Source of the DNA: a bacterium
GTDB lineage: Bacteria > Planctomycetota > Planctomycetia > Isosphaerales > Isosphaeraceae
DNA length: 64,000 bases
Assembly: GCA_016125085.1 (NCBI GenBank)
Contig: WGMM01000022.1
Span: 1 to 64,000, forward strand
Direction of reading: 5' to 3'
In this document: in pieces, positions 9,166-18,223 of the stretch
Layout of the letters: every line of letters begins with the position of its first letter
Numbering within the stretch: the first letter of the stretch is position 1
Notes under the pieces: model-generated
Databases searched by the model: none
What the model was told of the DNA's origin: nothing
Seen by the model: only the letters and a program-made list of their open reading frames with translations
Translations under genes and position numbers: made by a program

Positions 9166-9522
9166 TCATGCCGAAGCGATGGCCGAAACGGCACCCGGAA
9201 CTTCGTCGGACATCTCGAAAAGTTTGTCCAGCCGCAAAATTTTCAGGGAATTGAGCACGTCCGGGTGAACGACGGCCAGGATCAGCCGCCGCGAACTGGC
9301 ATGCACGCTCTTGCGAAGAAGCACCAGTGTGGCCACCGCCGTGCTCGTGATCATATCCACCTTGGAAAGGTCCAGAACGATCCCCTTCACGTTCTGATGC
9401 AGCGCCAGCGTTTCCTGGAGCTTCTTCCGGATATCTTCCGGCGTGGAACCGTTCAGACTTTTGGTGTCTTCGATCGACACGATCAGAACGTTCGATTCGA
9501 TACGATCGTTAATCGGCTGCAC
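9166..9522 (-). CDS. STAS-domain anti-anti-sigma factor-like protein
   Basis: 118 residues forming one STAS domain, as in SpoIIAA/RsbV anti-sigma factor antagonists. It has alternating strand and helix blocks: VLIVSIEDTK, VKGIVLDLSKVDMITSTAVATLVLL, then RRLILAVVHPDVLNSLKILRLDKLFEM. The phosphorylatable position normally lies in a D-S-S/T-G-hydrophobic motif; here it reads VDMITSTAVA, so Ser or Thr remain available. Such proteins release a sigma factor by binding an anti-sigma kinase, but no kinase or sigma gene is adjacent, so its partner is elsewhere. Confidence 0.9.
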   Translation of the reverse strand: MQPINDRIESNVLIVSIEDTKSLNGSTPEDIRKKLQETLALHQNVKGIVLDLSKVDMITSTAVATLVLLRKSVHASSRRLILAVVHPDVLNSLKILRLDKLFEMSDEVPGAVSAIASA

Positions 9523-10040
9523 GGACGCATCCTCTCAGGATCGATACCTGAATGCTTCGCGGCGGAACCAGAATGACGGTCAGGAGCGCACCGCTATCGC
9601 CTCGTAGACTGGATTGCCATAAGTCTACCATATCCGCATGCATCGCAAAAGAATCCTGACGAAACTCATCGCGTCGCACCGGTATCGCTGAACGCGATTC
9701 CCGGCCGAAGCTCGCATGCCCGCCATGACGGATTTACGGCATATTCTTGAATCGCAAGCGAATGGCCGCGAGCGCACAAAATGCCTCCGGAAGCGTCGTT
9801 CAGGGAAATCGCTTTCAGGATGAAGACAAGAAACGGCGACGGCATTCCCGAAGTACCCAAGAATACAAGCCTTCTAAAAACGATGCCTTACGACACACCC
9901 CTCCGTCACCGGAGTTGCCGGCGTGTCCGGATATCATCGGCCGGAGTCGCTCAAAACTTCCCCCCAAGCCACTTTCCGAATCGCTTTCGTAAGGATTCCC
10001 AGTTTCGGCTATGGCCCGAACGGTAACGCGTCTCGACCTT
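9523..10040. other. Intergenic region, no gene seen
   Basis: 518 bases between the STAS gene and the end of the histidine-kinase gene. A small perfect inverted repeat, GTAGACT (9604-9610) and AGTCTAC (9622-9628), sits about 80 bases upstream of the STAS start and could be an operator. The short open frames here have arginine- and proline-rich translations without family resemblance. Confidence 0.5.
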
Positions 10041-11561
10041 TCAAGCGGACCGGGCACCATCTTCGATCGCCACGGTGTCCTGTCGTTCGGAAATTCGCTC
10101 GATCTCTTCGGAATTCGCCATTTTCGGAGAGTCCGTCAGATCCAGCTTCAGGCGAAAGGTCGACCCCAGGTGCGGACGGCTTTCGACTTCGGTCACCGCT
10201 CCGATCACGTTCGCCAGCCGGGCCACGATCGCAAGGCCGAGGCCAAGCCCCTCGATCCCCCGGCGGCGGGCATCTTCGGATCGGTAGAAAGGCTCGAAGA
10301 CATGCGACAGTGCGTCTTCGTCCATGCCCTGCCCCTGATCCGCAACTTCGATCAAAGCCTGGCCTCGTTCGAGCCTGAGCCGCACCTCCACAGGTGTGCC
10401 TGCGTCGCCGTATTTCATGGCATTATCCAGAAAATTGTCGAGCGCCTGACCAAGCATCGCCGAATGAGTGCGGATCGTGACCGGCTCGTCCGGCGCGGTC
10501 AGGACGCCGATTCGCAGATCACCACTTCTTGCATGATCGGACCAGTTCTGCCGCAGGTGGTCCGGCAGCCACGCGGCCAGGTCCAGCGTCTCTCGCTCCA
10601 CGATCGGCCCGGTGCCTTCGCGCCGGGCAAGAAACAGCAGCGATTCGACGATCTTCTGAAGCCGTTGCGCCGAGCCGCGAGCCACTTCCAGCGTACGGCG
10701 ATATTCCGGTGCGTCGCGATCGCGCCGTAAGGCCACTTCCATTTGCCCCAGCAAGGCGGCAAGTGGCGTTCGCAGCTGGTGCGAAGCTTCGCTGACGAAT
10801 CGCGTCTGCCGCACGAAGGCCTCCTCGAGCCGGTCCATCAGGCCTTCGAAGGCGAGCGTCAAAGCCTGAAGCTCGTCCGCGGCCAGCCGTTTCGGTAAAC
10901 GATACGAGAGATTGTCGGCATCGATCGCCCGCACCGATTCCGCCATCTCTCTCAGCGGCGAAAGTGCCCGCTTGCAATACCAGCGGCCCGCAGCCAGCGC
11001 GATCGACCAGGTCGCAAATGAGACGAAGCCGAGGAATCGCAGCAGGTTGCGTTTCTGTTCGATGACGCCGTGATACGGCCATGCCGTGACGAGCGTCAGC
11101 GCCGCATACCTGTTCCTGGCTGCCCCGGTTCTGAATTTCCCCGCGGGCTCCGAATGAACGATCCTGCGACGATGAAGCACCCAGGGGCGATCCATCCAGA
11201 GGATCTCGTCCATGCCGGATTCCAGCCCCTGCCCGGCCCCGACCGTGGCGATCGGGAATGTCAGATCGCGCGAAGTCTGCAGGCAATGGCCCGATGCGTC
11301 GAACACCCCCCAGATTGTCGGTTCGCCGTCCGTGCCGAACGCGATATCCCAGCTCTCGCCTGTCCATTCCAGTCCGTCAGGCCGCCAGCGGCATTGGGCC
11401 GCAAGCGTATCGAGGGTCGCGATGGCCCTGTCTTCCACCTGCTGTGCGGCGTGATCGGCGACGAGCAGATAAACCGACACGGAGAACGCAACCAGCACGA
11501 CCGCCAGAGCGCCCAGGGAAAAGGCCAGTAGCCTGTCGGTAATGGACATCGATCGCATCAT
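10041..11561 (-). CDS. Membrane sensor histidine kinase
   Basis: About 506 residues from the ATG at 11561; an in-frame TTG lies at 11591. The order is transmembrane helix 1 (LLAFSLGALAVVLVAFSVSV), a periplasmic sensor of roughly 130 residues, transmembrane helix 2 (FLGFVSFATWSIALAAG), a HAMP-like linker with AESVRAIDADNLSYRLP, HisKA with SEASHQLRTPL (His261), and HATPase_c with the N box NFLDNAMKYGD and G boxes DQGQGMDED and GLGLGLAIVARL. It autophosphorylates and should pass phosphate to the response regulator at the head of the same minus-strand gene set (13150-13842). The kinase is the last gene, about 100 bases after the lipoprotein. The signal is unknown. Confidence 0.93.
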   Translation of the reverse strand: MMRSMSITDRLLAFSLGALAVVLVAFSVSVYLLVADHAAQQVEDRAIATLDTLAAQCRWRPDGLEWTGESWDIAFGTDGEPTIWGVFDASGHCLQTSRDLTFPIATVGAGQGLESGMDEILWMDRPWVLHRRRIVHSEPAGKFRTGAARNRYAALTLVTAWPYHGVIEQKRNLLRFLGFVSFATWSIALAAGRWYCKRALSPLREMAESVRAIDADNLSYRLPKRLAADELQALTLAFEGLMDRLEEAFVRQTRFVSEASHQLRTPLAALLGQMEVALRRDRDAPEYRRTLEVARGSAQRLQKIVESLLFLARREGTGPIVERETLDLAAWLPDHLRQNWSDHARSGDLRIGVLTAPDEPVTIRTHSAMLGQALDNFLDNAMKYGDAGTPVEVRLRLERGQALIEVADQGQGMDEDALSHVFEPFYRSEDARRRGIEGLGLGLAIVARLANVIGAVTEVESRPHLGSTFRLKLDLTDSPKMANSEEIERISERQDTVAIEDGARSA

Positions 11562-11660
11562 GGCTGGATTGGTTAGTCCGACCGGCGGCAAAAGGGTTTA
11601 AAGAAGCGTCGAGGGCGCCCACACTCGCCCCCGACGCCTCATGATAACCGAACAGCGATT

Positions 11661-12074
11661 TCATTCCGCCTCAAGTCGTTCGACTTTCCAGACATCGTTT
11701 TCAGGGGCCAGGACAAGCCGCACCCGCGTCGCCTTCGGCTTTTCGATCGAATAGACGCATTCGGCCAGCTTCAGCTGCAGCTTGTCGATCCGCTTGCCTT
11801 CCTGGAAATTCGCTGGGTTTTTCAGCGCCGGATGCGATTTCACGTAGCGGCGGAACGAATCCAGCCCCATCAGCGACTTGAATTCGGCCGAAGTGCCGTT
11901 CCAGGCCGTGTCGACATTGCCCTTGCGGATCTCTTCAAGAAACGTGTCGGCGATCGGCCGGCCCGTCTCTTCCGGCAGGGGTGGCTCTGAACCGCACCCT
12001 GCCGAAAGGACGAACGCAACGAGGAGAACGCGACGTAACCACGGAAGAGCCTTCACCGTCAGGTCCGGTTTCAT
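11661..12074 (-). CDS. Small lipoprotein within two-component operon
   Basis: 137 residues. The signal peptide ends in LSAGC (Cys27), so it is probably lipid-anchored. The mature part (IADTFLEEIRKGNVDTAWNG, FKSLMGLDSFRRYVKS, NDVWKVERLEAE) has the helix-then-strand pattern of NTF2-like or DUF4878-type envelope proteins, which is only a structural guess. GGAG lies 10 bases before the ATG. It starts 21 bases after the DUF1559 stop and precedes the histidine kinase, so all three are probably co-transcribed. It might modulate the kinase's sensor domain or belong to the DUF1559 structure. Confidence 0.8.
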   Translation of the reverse strand: MKPDLTVKALPWLRRVLLVAFVLSAGCGSEPPLPEETGRPIADTFLEEIRKGNVDTAWNGTSAEFKSLMGLDSFRRYVKSHPALKNPANFQEGKRIDKLQLKLAECVYSIEKPKATRVRLVLAPENDVWKVERLEAE

Positions 12075-12095
12075 GGCATCGATCTCCGTTCTTGA

Positions 12096-13163
12096 TCAAT
12101 AGGAATCCGCACTGATGACTTCCGCCCCGGCACGCGTGCCGAGCGCCCGCCAGATCGGCTGGGCGATCTTGTTCTTGCCGAACCGCACCGAGCCGTCCAT
12201 CATCAGGATATTGACGCCGCCGGGGTGATAGCTCCGGGCGGTCACGGCACCGTAAGTCGGCAGCGTCGTCGATTCGCCGTCCCGCATCGACGTGTAATCG
12301 ATGTCGACGGGCGTCAGCACACCGGGCGGCTGATACAGGAATTTCGTGTTGGGTGTGAAAGTCGTCGTGAAGCCGGTTTCATGCACGTCAGCCTCGACCC
12401 ACTCCGTATGGCCGTTCGAATCGAACGTGCCCGATGCGAGCCAGCTCATGAGGTCGGCCGGTGTACGCGGCGGCAGAACCCCGACATTCGAAGGCTGCCG
12501 CGTGTCCCACACGTTCGGCTGAAAGGCCTTGACTTCGGAAGCCCCCAGAGTGTTCGACAAGCCATCCGGGAAACCCGCTGGCGTATAGGCCTGGTTCACG
12601 TGGAACGAACCGTCGCCCACCTGCCAGCTGACAGGGTCGTAAGAGAACCACGTTCCCTGGTTCAGGCAGTAATTCAGCGGGTAATACGTCAGCGTCGCCG
12701 TCGGCCGCGACCGGTCGTTGATTTCGCTCGGGCACATGAAGACGGATATTCGCAGCGCCGCGACCGTCGGCCCCGAAGTGAACTGGTGCTGCACGTTCCA
12801 ATTGATCATGTTGTAAATGTTCGTCTGCTCCATATAGGGCAGCAGGCGGGCGTGGGCCGACCAGGGCTGGAACGTGAACCCGTTCGGAATCGCGGCGAAC
12901 ATCGGAAATGTATTGTTCGTCGAGAGGTAATTATGCATGCCGAGACCGATCTGCTTGAGATTGTTCACGCACTGGGCCCGCCGGGCGGCTTCCCGGGCCG
13001 ACTGCACAGCCGGCAACAGCAGCGAAATCAGCACGGCGATGATCGCGATGACGACAAGAAGCTCTATCAAGGTGAATCCTCGCGGCCGTGAACCGGTCCG
13101 GGCAATTCCTGATTGTCCGGCAGAATGGCTTTCTGCGCGTTCCGAGACATCATTCACCATCAT
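12096..13163 (-). CDS. DUF1559 family pseudopilin-like protein in two-component operon
   Basis: 355 residues from the ATG at 13163, which has GGAG 9 bases upstream; a further start at 13193 lies deeper inside the response-regulator gene. Before the prepilin motif there is an unusually long leader of about 28 residues ending RPRG, followed by [20 protein letters not shown]. The conserved [15 protein letters not shown] follows and the C-terminus has the H-x9-DG module ([16 protein letters not shown]) and VISADSY. Its first 14 bases overlap the end of the response-regulator gene, indicating translational coupling. The placement between a response regulator and its likely kinase is unusual. Confidence 0.92.
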   Translation of the reverse strand: MMVNDVSERAESHSAGQSGIARTGSRPRGFTLIELLVVIAIIAVLISLLLPAVQSAREAARRAQCVNNLKQIGLGMHNYLSTNNTFPMFAAIPNGFTFQPWSAHARLLPYMEQTNIYNMINWNVQHQFTSGPTVAALRISVFMCPSEINDRSRPTATLTYYPLNYCLNQGTWFSYDPVSWQVGDGSFHVNQAYTPAGFPDGLSNTLGASEVKAFQPNVWDTRQPSNVGVLPPRTPADLMSWLASGTFDSNGHTEWVEADVHETGFTTTFTPNTKFLYQPPGVLTPVDIDYTSMRDGESTTLPTYGAVTARSYHPGGVNILMMDGSVRFGKNKIAQPIWRALGTRAGAEVISADSY

Positions 13164-13842
13164 CGATCTTCTCTCCTTCGAGTACATACCCATGGCCGCG
13201 GACCGTTTTGATCAGCCTCGGCCCCAACGCCTCAAGCTTGCGCCGAAGTTCCATCACGTGAACCTCCAGCGTATTCGACAACCCGTCGTACCGCTGATCC
13301 CAAACTTGTTCGTAAATCCTTGTGCGGCTGAGCACTTCACCTGGACGCCGCATGAAGAACGCCAGCAGGGCGAATTCCCGGCCAGTCAGTTCGATCTTTT
13401 GACCTGCCCGCTCCACCTTCTGGCTCGCCAGGTCGATCACGATATCGCCGTATCGGATGATCGATGAAGTCCGCCCGTCCGACCTTCGGGTCAAGGAACG
13501 CACCCTGGCCAGCATCTCCTCGAACGCGAACGGCTTGCACAGATAGTCGTCGGCTCCGGCGTCGAGCCCGCGGACCCGTTCTTCGACCGCGTCCCGCGCC
13601 GTCAGAAACATGACCTTCGTCGTTTGACCGCTCGCCCGAAACCGCCGCAACAGCTCCAGCCCGTCATAACCCGGCAGCCACCAGTCGAGCAGGATCAAGT
13701 CCCATGCTTCCGTCGAAAGCCTGTGCCAGGCATCCACTCCCTCCCGGGCCAGTTCCACGCTGAAGCCTTCTTCCTTCAGGCCTCTCACGATGAAGTCGGC
13801 AATCTCCGCTTCGTCTTCGATGAGCAGAACACGCGCCGACAT
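13150..13842 (-). CDS. OmpR/PhoB-type response regulator
   Basis: 230 residues from the ATG at 13842; an upstream frame to 13917 lacks receiver homology. The receiver domain has the acidic pocket IEDE (residues 8-11), phospho-acceptor Asp53 in [11 protein letters not shown], Thr in MFLTARD and Lys in DYLCKPF. The C-terminal winged helix has [37 protein letters not shown] and TVRGHGYVL, as in the OmpR/PhoB family. It is the first gene of a minus-strand set that continues with DUF1559, a lipoprotein and a sensor kinase, so it probably regulates its own operon. Confidence 0.95.
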   Translation of the reverse strand: MSARVLLIEDEAEIADFIVRGLKEEGFSVELAREGVDAWHRLSTEAWDLILLDWWLPGYDGLELLRRFRASGQTTKVMFLTARDAVEERVRGLDAGADDYLCKPFAFEEMLARVRSLTRRSDGRTSSIIRYGDIVIDLASQKVERAGQKIELTGREFALLAFFMRRPGEVLSRTRIYEQVWDQRYDGLSNTLEVHVMELRRKLEALGPRLIKTVRGHGYVLEGEKIDDGE

Positions 13843-14031
13843 TGTCGATTGCCCTCGGTAGGACCTCCGGCCCTGATTGACTCGTCCGATTTTACGAGCC
13901 GTCAATAAAACCAGCATGAATCAAAAATAAGAAATTCCTTATCTTCATGAAATCCGGAAGACACGCACCACTCACATTAAAGCTACGTCAAGAAACTGGC
14001 CCCTGGCCGTTCATCCGGCATCGAGACGTCG

Positions 14032-14077
14032 AAAATCCTTCAAGGAAGCGGCAGCCACGCCGATCCCTTGAAGGATT
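14032..14077 (-). terminator. Terminator-like hairpin after PEP-CTERM gene
   Basis: On the minus strand a perfect 12-bp stem, AATCCTTCAAGG (from 14077) and CCTTGAAGGATT (to 14034), is followed by TT and C, giving a T4 run at the stem end. It lies about 45 bases downstream of the minus-strand PEP-CTERM gene. The 20-base loop and short T run make it a moderate call. Confidence 0.55.
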
Positions 14078-14121
14078 CGAAAAGAAAAGGCTTCCCCACG
14101 GTCGCTTGAGGTGCCAGGCGC

Positions 14122-14907
14122 TTATCGAGTTTCGACAGGCTTCGATACGGTTCTATGCCTGTTTCGCGTCAGGCAGGCCAGCATGATCGTAGCCACGCCA
14201 CACAGTGCGTAAGTCGATGGCTCGGGAACGACGACCGCGATCAGCCCGGCGTTGCCACCGCCACCTGCGGGAACGTTGGTGAACTGAAGGTTCATCACGT
14301 CGCCCACCGTTCGGCCTGTCCATATCACTGTGTAGACCGCTCCCCAGGAGGGGCTCACCGGAGTGGAGTCCGTGAAAGTGACACTTTTGTTTTCGATCGT
14401 TCCTGTCGAAAAGATCGCGGTTAGCGAAGCTCCGCCTGCCGCGGCCGTATTGTTTCCGGCGGCGAACAAAAACATCGAACCATCCACCGTCGGTACCGTC
14501 AGGTTGAAACTGACACCTTCGGCCGAATTCCAGTTCCCGAACCAGATCCGGTTGTTGGAGGTTGGCGCGGGGCTGCTCCGGAACGTCACGTCCACGGCGT
14601 CCGGGTTGTCCGCCGCACTGATTTCTCCATTTCCGCCACCATTGGTGAACGAGTCCGTGAAACTCGAGAACGCGGTGCCTGAGGTCACCGCGACATCCGG
14701 AATACCACCGGAAAGCGTTGCCGACACCGATGATCCTACATTCGTCGCATCGGCCGTGAAATGGACGAAGTTCGTGTACGAGGTCAAATCAAAAGTCCCG
14801 CCATTCGTAGCGACGACGGAGACCTCCAGCCCCTGAACGTCCTGCCTTCCTGCAAAGAGTATGAGCAGCGCAAGACCGAAACTAAAACGCGTGATCGTCG
14901 TCCGCAT
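14122..14907 (-). CDS. PEP-CTERM sorted exported protein
   Basis: 261 residues from the ATG at 14907, chosen because GGAG lies 9 bases upstream and a signal peptide follows at once (TTITRFSFGLALLILFAG). The middle is a Ser/Thr/Asn/Gly-rich beta-type domain without recognised catalytic motif. The C-terminus is a PEP-CTERM signal: VPEPSTYALCGVATIMLACL and then basic residues, processed by an exosortase and usually linked to exopolysaccharide-rich envelopes. The exosortase gene is not in this window. Confidence 0.88.
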   Translation of the reverse strand: MRTTITRFSFGLALLILFAGRQDVQGLEVSVVATNGGTFDLTSYTNFVHFTADATNVGSSVSATLSGGIPDVAVTSGTAFSSFTDSFTNGGGNGEISAADNPDAVDVTFRSSPAPTSNNRIWFGNWNSAEGVSFNLTVPTVDGSMFLFAAGNNTAAAGGASLTAIFSTGTIENKSVTFTDSTPVSPSWGAVYTVIWTGRTVGDVMNLQFTNVPAGGGGNAGLIAVVVPEPSTYALCGVATIMLACLTRNRHRTVSKPVETR

Positions 14908-15418
14908 GACGGAATACTCCAGAACGGTGTAAGAATCAGGAAGTTGCATCGACTCATTGAAAAAATCAGGAGCACCTGCGTCAAGAGTTTTGACGCGACT
15001 TTCACGGAATTCGCAGAATTGTGGGTTATACGCAACACGACACGAAAGCGAAACGGCATGCCGAATCACCATAAAACCTGGGCGATCACGCTTTCTTAAG
15101 AATGAAATCGAGGGATTTTGCAGTTCGTCTGAGCCCTGGATCTTGCGCCCGTACACTGCAATGACCAGAGTTCGAACTCTGCCATCGGGTCAAGTCGACC
15201 AAAGCGGCAGATTGAAATCCTTTCCTTCTTTTGCGGCAAAGTCAGGAATTCGATCCGCCCAGGCCCGTGATCGCGACCTTGCGACCGTCGAAACACGTGA
15301 CCAATCCGAAGAAGGCATCGAATCGATCGAAGTGGAAACGCGAAAAAATTAAACTTAAGCACACTACAAGAAAGACAGCCCTAGATGCGGAAACAGGGTT
15401 CTGGCGACTTCCTGCGAA
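14908..15418. other. Intergenic region, no gene seen
   Basis: 511 bases between the PEP-CTERM start and the end of the SIS gene. It is more AT-rich than the flanking genes near 15330-15390. Open frames here give no recognisable protein. No T-tailed hairpin was found for the SIS gene. The GGAG ribosome binding site of the PEP-CTERM gene lies at its left edge. Confidence 0.45.
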
Positions 15419-16207
15419 TCAATTCCCCGCAGCGTATTCGTACAGCTTCGCCACGCGCCGGGCGTGCTCGTCGTAAGCCGTGTCGAACACACGTACTGCC
15501 TCGGCCTGGCCCACGATCGCCCCTGCAACCAGCGCATGCGGCGGCTTGCCGGCTGCCGTAAGACGCTGTGCCACCTCGGCCTTGATCGTATTGATCAAGA
15601 GGCATCCGCCAACGGTCGACCCTGGTGCCACAGGTTCCGTCATCCCCTCAATTCGCACCATCGCATCACCCAGCGGGGCACCGGTGTCAAGCACCAGGTC
15701 GCATACGTCCATAAGCTTGAGCCCCCTGGGGTGGCGTGTTTCGCTCCCCTCGGCATGCGCCCGGCTCACGATCCCGACGACTTTCATCCCCGCTGCCTTG
15801 AAGCCCTCGGCCATTTCGATCGGCACAACGTTGCAGCCGCTCGATGAGATCACCAGCGCCGAATCGAGCGCCGACAGCCGGAAGTTCCGCAAAATCCGGG
15901 CCGCCAGGCCCGAAGTGTTCTCCAGGAACATCGCCTGCCGCTGACCATTCGCCCCGACGACCTGATTATGAAACGTCATCGAAAGCTCCACGATGGGATG
16001 GAACCCCGCGAACGAGCCATACCGCGGCCACATTTCCTCGACCATCATGCGCGAATGCCCCGCGCCGAACATGTGCACCAGCCGGTCGGCCAGGATCGAG
16101 GCCGCGAAAATATCGGCCGCCTGATGGATCAACGGCAGCTGCCCGCGAACGGTGTCGAGGATTCCCTGCGATGCGTTCAGATAAGCTTCAGCCGGACTTT
16201 CGCTCAT
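15419..16207 (-). CDS. SIS-domain phosphosugar-binding protein (UPF0309-like)
   Basis: 262 residues. A sugar isomerase (SIS) fold is visible in VHMFGAGHSRMMVEEMW near residue 45 and in ALVISSSGCNVVPIEMAEGFKAAGMKVVGIVSR around residue 120. The family binds phosphosugars, often amino-sugar phosphates, either as isomerases or as sensors; the single-SIS layout is like the UPF0309 and YfeU-type proteins. The start is ATG with GGAG 8 bases upstream. The gene upstream on the same strand is unknown, 55 bases away. No sugar transporter or kinase is adjacent to define the substrate. Confidence 0.83.
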   Translation of the reverse strand: MSESPAEAYLNASQGILDTVRGQLPLIHQAADIFAASILADRLVHMFGAGHSRMMVEEMWPRYGSFAGFHPIVELSMTFHNQVVGANGQRQAMFLENTSGLAARILRNFRLSALDSALVISSSGCNVVPIEMAEGFKAAGMKVVGIVSRAHAEGSETRHPRGLKLMDVCDLVLDTGAPLGDAMVRIEGMTEPVAPGSTVGGCLLINTIKAEVAQRLTAAGKPPHALVAGAIVGQAEAVRVFDTAYDEHARRVAKLYEYAAGN

Positions 16208-16262
16208 GATCGGTTCTCCTGATTCGGACCAGGAAAATCATGACCATTTCTGGCTTCCTGCG

Positions 16263-17084
16263 TCAACGATCGAGCACGGCACCGACCGCAGCCTGAATCC
16301 GCCGAACGGCCGTGACCACCTGGAGATCGAGCCCCAGCGAAGGATGCACTTCGGTGATCAGAACCTGCGCTTCGAGCGAGAGCCGATAAAGCGACCTGAC
16401 GACTCGACGATCAAGAATTTCGTTCGCCGAAACCTCAGCCGCGAACCGTTCGATGCTCCTCGCCAGTTTTTCCGTTTCTCCGCCCGCGGGCCGCTGGCCT
16501 TCACGCAAGTCACCCAGAAACGCATCGCCCAGCGAGTCGATCGCATCAGGGCTGTTATCCGTGTGCGAGTCGTCTTCGAACGATCCGGTTCCGGAAGGCC
16601 CGTCGCTGATCCATTCGCCCTGAACTTCTTCAGGCTGCGGCCCTGGCAACGCCGGCTGAGGCTCTTCGATACCGGCCCATTCACGCAGGAATTGCGGATC
16701 GTCGGGGATGTCCAGCTCGGCTTCGAGTTCGGCCGCCGAAACCGTCGGCTTGTGCCGCACCACGGGAAACATCGTGCCCGGCACGCCGCCGGAATCGTCA
16801 AGCCGGTCGATGATCGCCCGCAGCGTCGCCTGACACCAGGCCTGCAAATCGCCCAGGCCCGAATCGATCGCTTCACGCTCAGCCCTGTCCGCCTGCCGGT
16901 TCTTGAGGAATATCGTCACCCGGAATTCGTCGCCCAGCGGGTCGATGGCCCGGGGCGCGTCCTGACCCAGCCGCCATACCTTCGGCATCCGTTTGAATCG
17001 GGAATGTTTCAGCGGATCGTTCCGCCGGTCGTCGTCCGGCAATCGTGGGCTCCTGAGCGGTTTCGCGGCGACGGCAATGCACAT
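16263..17084 (-). CDS. Hypothetical acidic protein
   Basis: 273 residues from an ATG at 17084; an internal ATG at 16988 (241 residues) is equally plausible, and neither has a good ribosome binding site. There is no signal peptide or membrane segment. The N-terminal part (DEFRVTIFLKNRQADRAERE) looks like a folded domain, the middle is Pro, Glu and Asp rich and probably disordered, and the C-terminus (NEILDRRVVRSLYRLSLEAQVLITEV) looks helical. I do not recognise the family. An opposite-strand frame covers the same stretch but its Arg/Pro-rich translation is unlike protein. Confidence 0.6.
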   Translation of the reverse strand: MCIAVAAKPLRSPRLPDDDRRNDPLKHSRFKRMPKVWRLGQDAPRAIDPLGDEFRVTIFLKNRQADRAEREAIDSGLGDLQAWCQATLRAIIDRLDDSGGVPGTMFPVVRHKPTVSAAELEAELDIPDDPQFLREWAGIEEPQPALPGPQPEEVQGEWISDGPSGTGSFEDDSHTDNSPDAIDSLGDAFLGDLREGQRPAGGETEKLARSIERFAAEVSANEILDRRVVRSLYRLSLEAQVLITEVHPSLGLDLQVVTAVRRIQAAVGAVLDR

Positions 17085-17291
17085 CGGGCAATACGATCAT
17101 CCCACAATCCCGATTTCTCCGCAATTCCGAACGAAGTTCCTCAAATCGCCATAGAACATGCATTCGATCGATCATGCATTCGTCCAGGTCGCCGAAACGA
17201 AACCGGAATGTTCGCAACATGCATCGACGATTCAAAAACGAAACAAAAACGTCCGAATTCTGAACCGCCTTATTGACTAAGGGCTACGCGG

Positions 17292-17326
17292 CCCGGATAG
17301 TCCGGGAATTCTCCCTGTGAATTCCC
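17292..17326 (+). promoter_or_regulatory. Two overlapping hairpins in the leader of a PEP-CTERM gene
   Basis: CCCGGA-TAG-TCCGGG (17292-17306) and GGGAATTC-N7-GAATTCCC (17304-17326) are both perfect inverted repeats that share GGG at 17304-17306, so only one can form fully at a time. They lie just ahead of the GAGGAG ribosome binding site and the ATG at 17354. A regulatory role is conjecture. Confidence 0.3.
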
Positions 17327-17353
17327 ATCCGCCTGCGACGAGGAGTTACCAAG

Positions 17354-18223
17354 ATGAAACTCAGGCACCTGATCCCGGCTCTTGCGATCCTGTCAGTGAG
17401 CGTTCCTGCACTTCGAGCCGCTGACATCTACGCGATCGCGCGAGAGAGTTACAATACCGGCGCAACGAACCGCTACCAGTTCGGCAATTTCGACATCGAC
17501 AATCCGGACACTTCCGGCGGCTCAGGCAATTATGTCTACACTTTCAATCCGCTCGTCCCCAAAAATCCGACTGCCATGCAATCCATGACTTTCAACACGA
17601 CGAACTCCACGATGTATCTGATTTACGACTTCTCGCAGTATCGATCGATCGATACTGCCGGAACGCTCAGCGGTGACCTCGGGGCGACGGAAAGTGTCGG
17701 CTACGGCATGTCTTTTGACGATTCCGGCGTACTTTACGGTACGGACATGTCCAATATGCTCAATTTGAATGCGTCAACCGGGGCGACGCTCTCCTCATCA
17801 CCCATCTCTCCCGGGTTCGTCTATTCTTCCTTTGGCGGCAACATGGCCTGGCAAGGCGGAAACTATTACTTCGCCGACGAATTCGGCCATAAACTCGTGA
17901 CCATCGGGACCAACGGTCTGGTCACGACCATAGGTGCCTTCACCGGCACCGGTTACGATAACACCAAGGCCCACGTGCTCTTTTTGCACTTAAACCAGAT
18001 GTACATGCTCAATGGCCTGAATCTCTTTACCGTCGACCTCTCCAACGGTGCATTGTCCAAGCTGGGCAGCATTACGGGTGTCGAAGGCGACAACCCGTCC
18101 CAGGGCTTCTCCGGCGCCACCTCGCTGACGCCTGTACCTGAACCTTCCACTTACGCCCTCGGGGCGATCGGTGCGGGCGTTCTCGCCTGGCTCGGCCGCC
18201 GCAGAGGCCGTCGTTCGGCCTGA
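17354..18223 (+). CDS. PEP-CTERM sorted exported protein, propeller-like
   Basis: 289 residues with an N-terminal signal peptide (LIPALAILSVSVPALRA) and GAGGAG 9-10 bases before the ATG. The mature region has recurring blocks such as MQSMTFNTTNSTMYLIYDF, GYGMSFDDSGVLYGTDMS and TIGTNGLVTTIGAF, the pattern of beta-propeller proteins with no catalytic residues. The C-terminus is a full PEP-CTERM signal (VPEPSTYALGAIGAGVLAWL then RRRGRR), nearly identical to that of the gene at 20008. The partner exosortase is outside the window. A bidirectional terminator follows. Confidence 0.9.
   Translation: MKLRHLIPALAILSVSVPALRAADIYAIARESYNTGATNRYQFGNFDIDNPDTSGGSGNYVYTFNPLVPKNPTAMQSMTFNTTNSTMYLIYDFSQYRSIDTAGTLSGDLGATESVGYGMSFDDSGVLYGTDMSNMLNLNASTGATLSSSPISPGFVYSSFGGNMAWQGGNYYFADEFGHKLVTIGTNGLVTTIGAFTGTGYDNTKAHVLFLHLNQMYMLNGLNLFTVDLSNGALSKLGSITGVEGDNPSQGFSGATSLTPVPEPSTYALGAIGAGVLAWLGRRRGRRSA

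Noticed and set aside
16206-17276. 356-codon plus-strand frame
   Set aside because: Its translation is rich in Arg, Pro and His without structure; the minus-strand frame over the same stretch is more protein-like.
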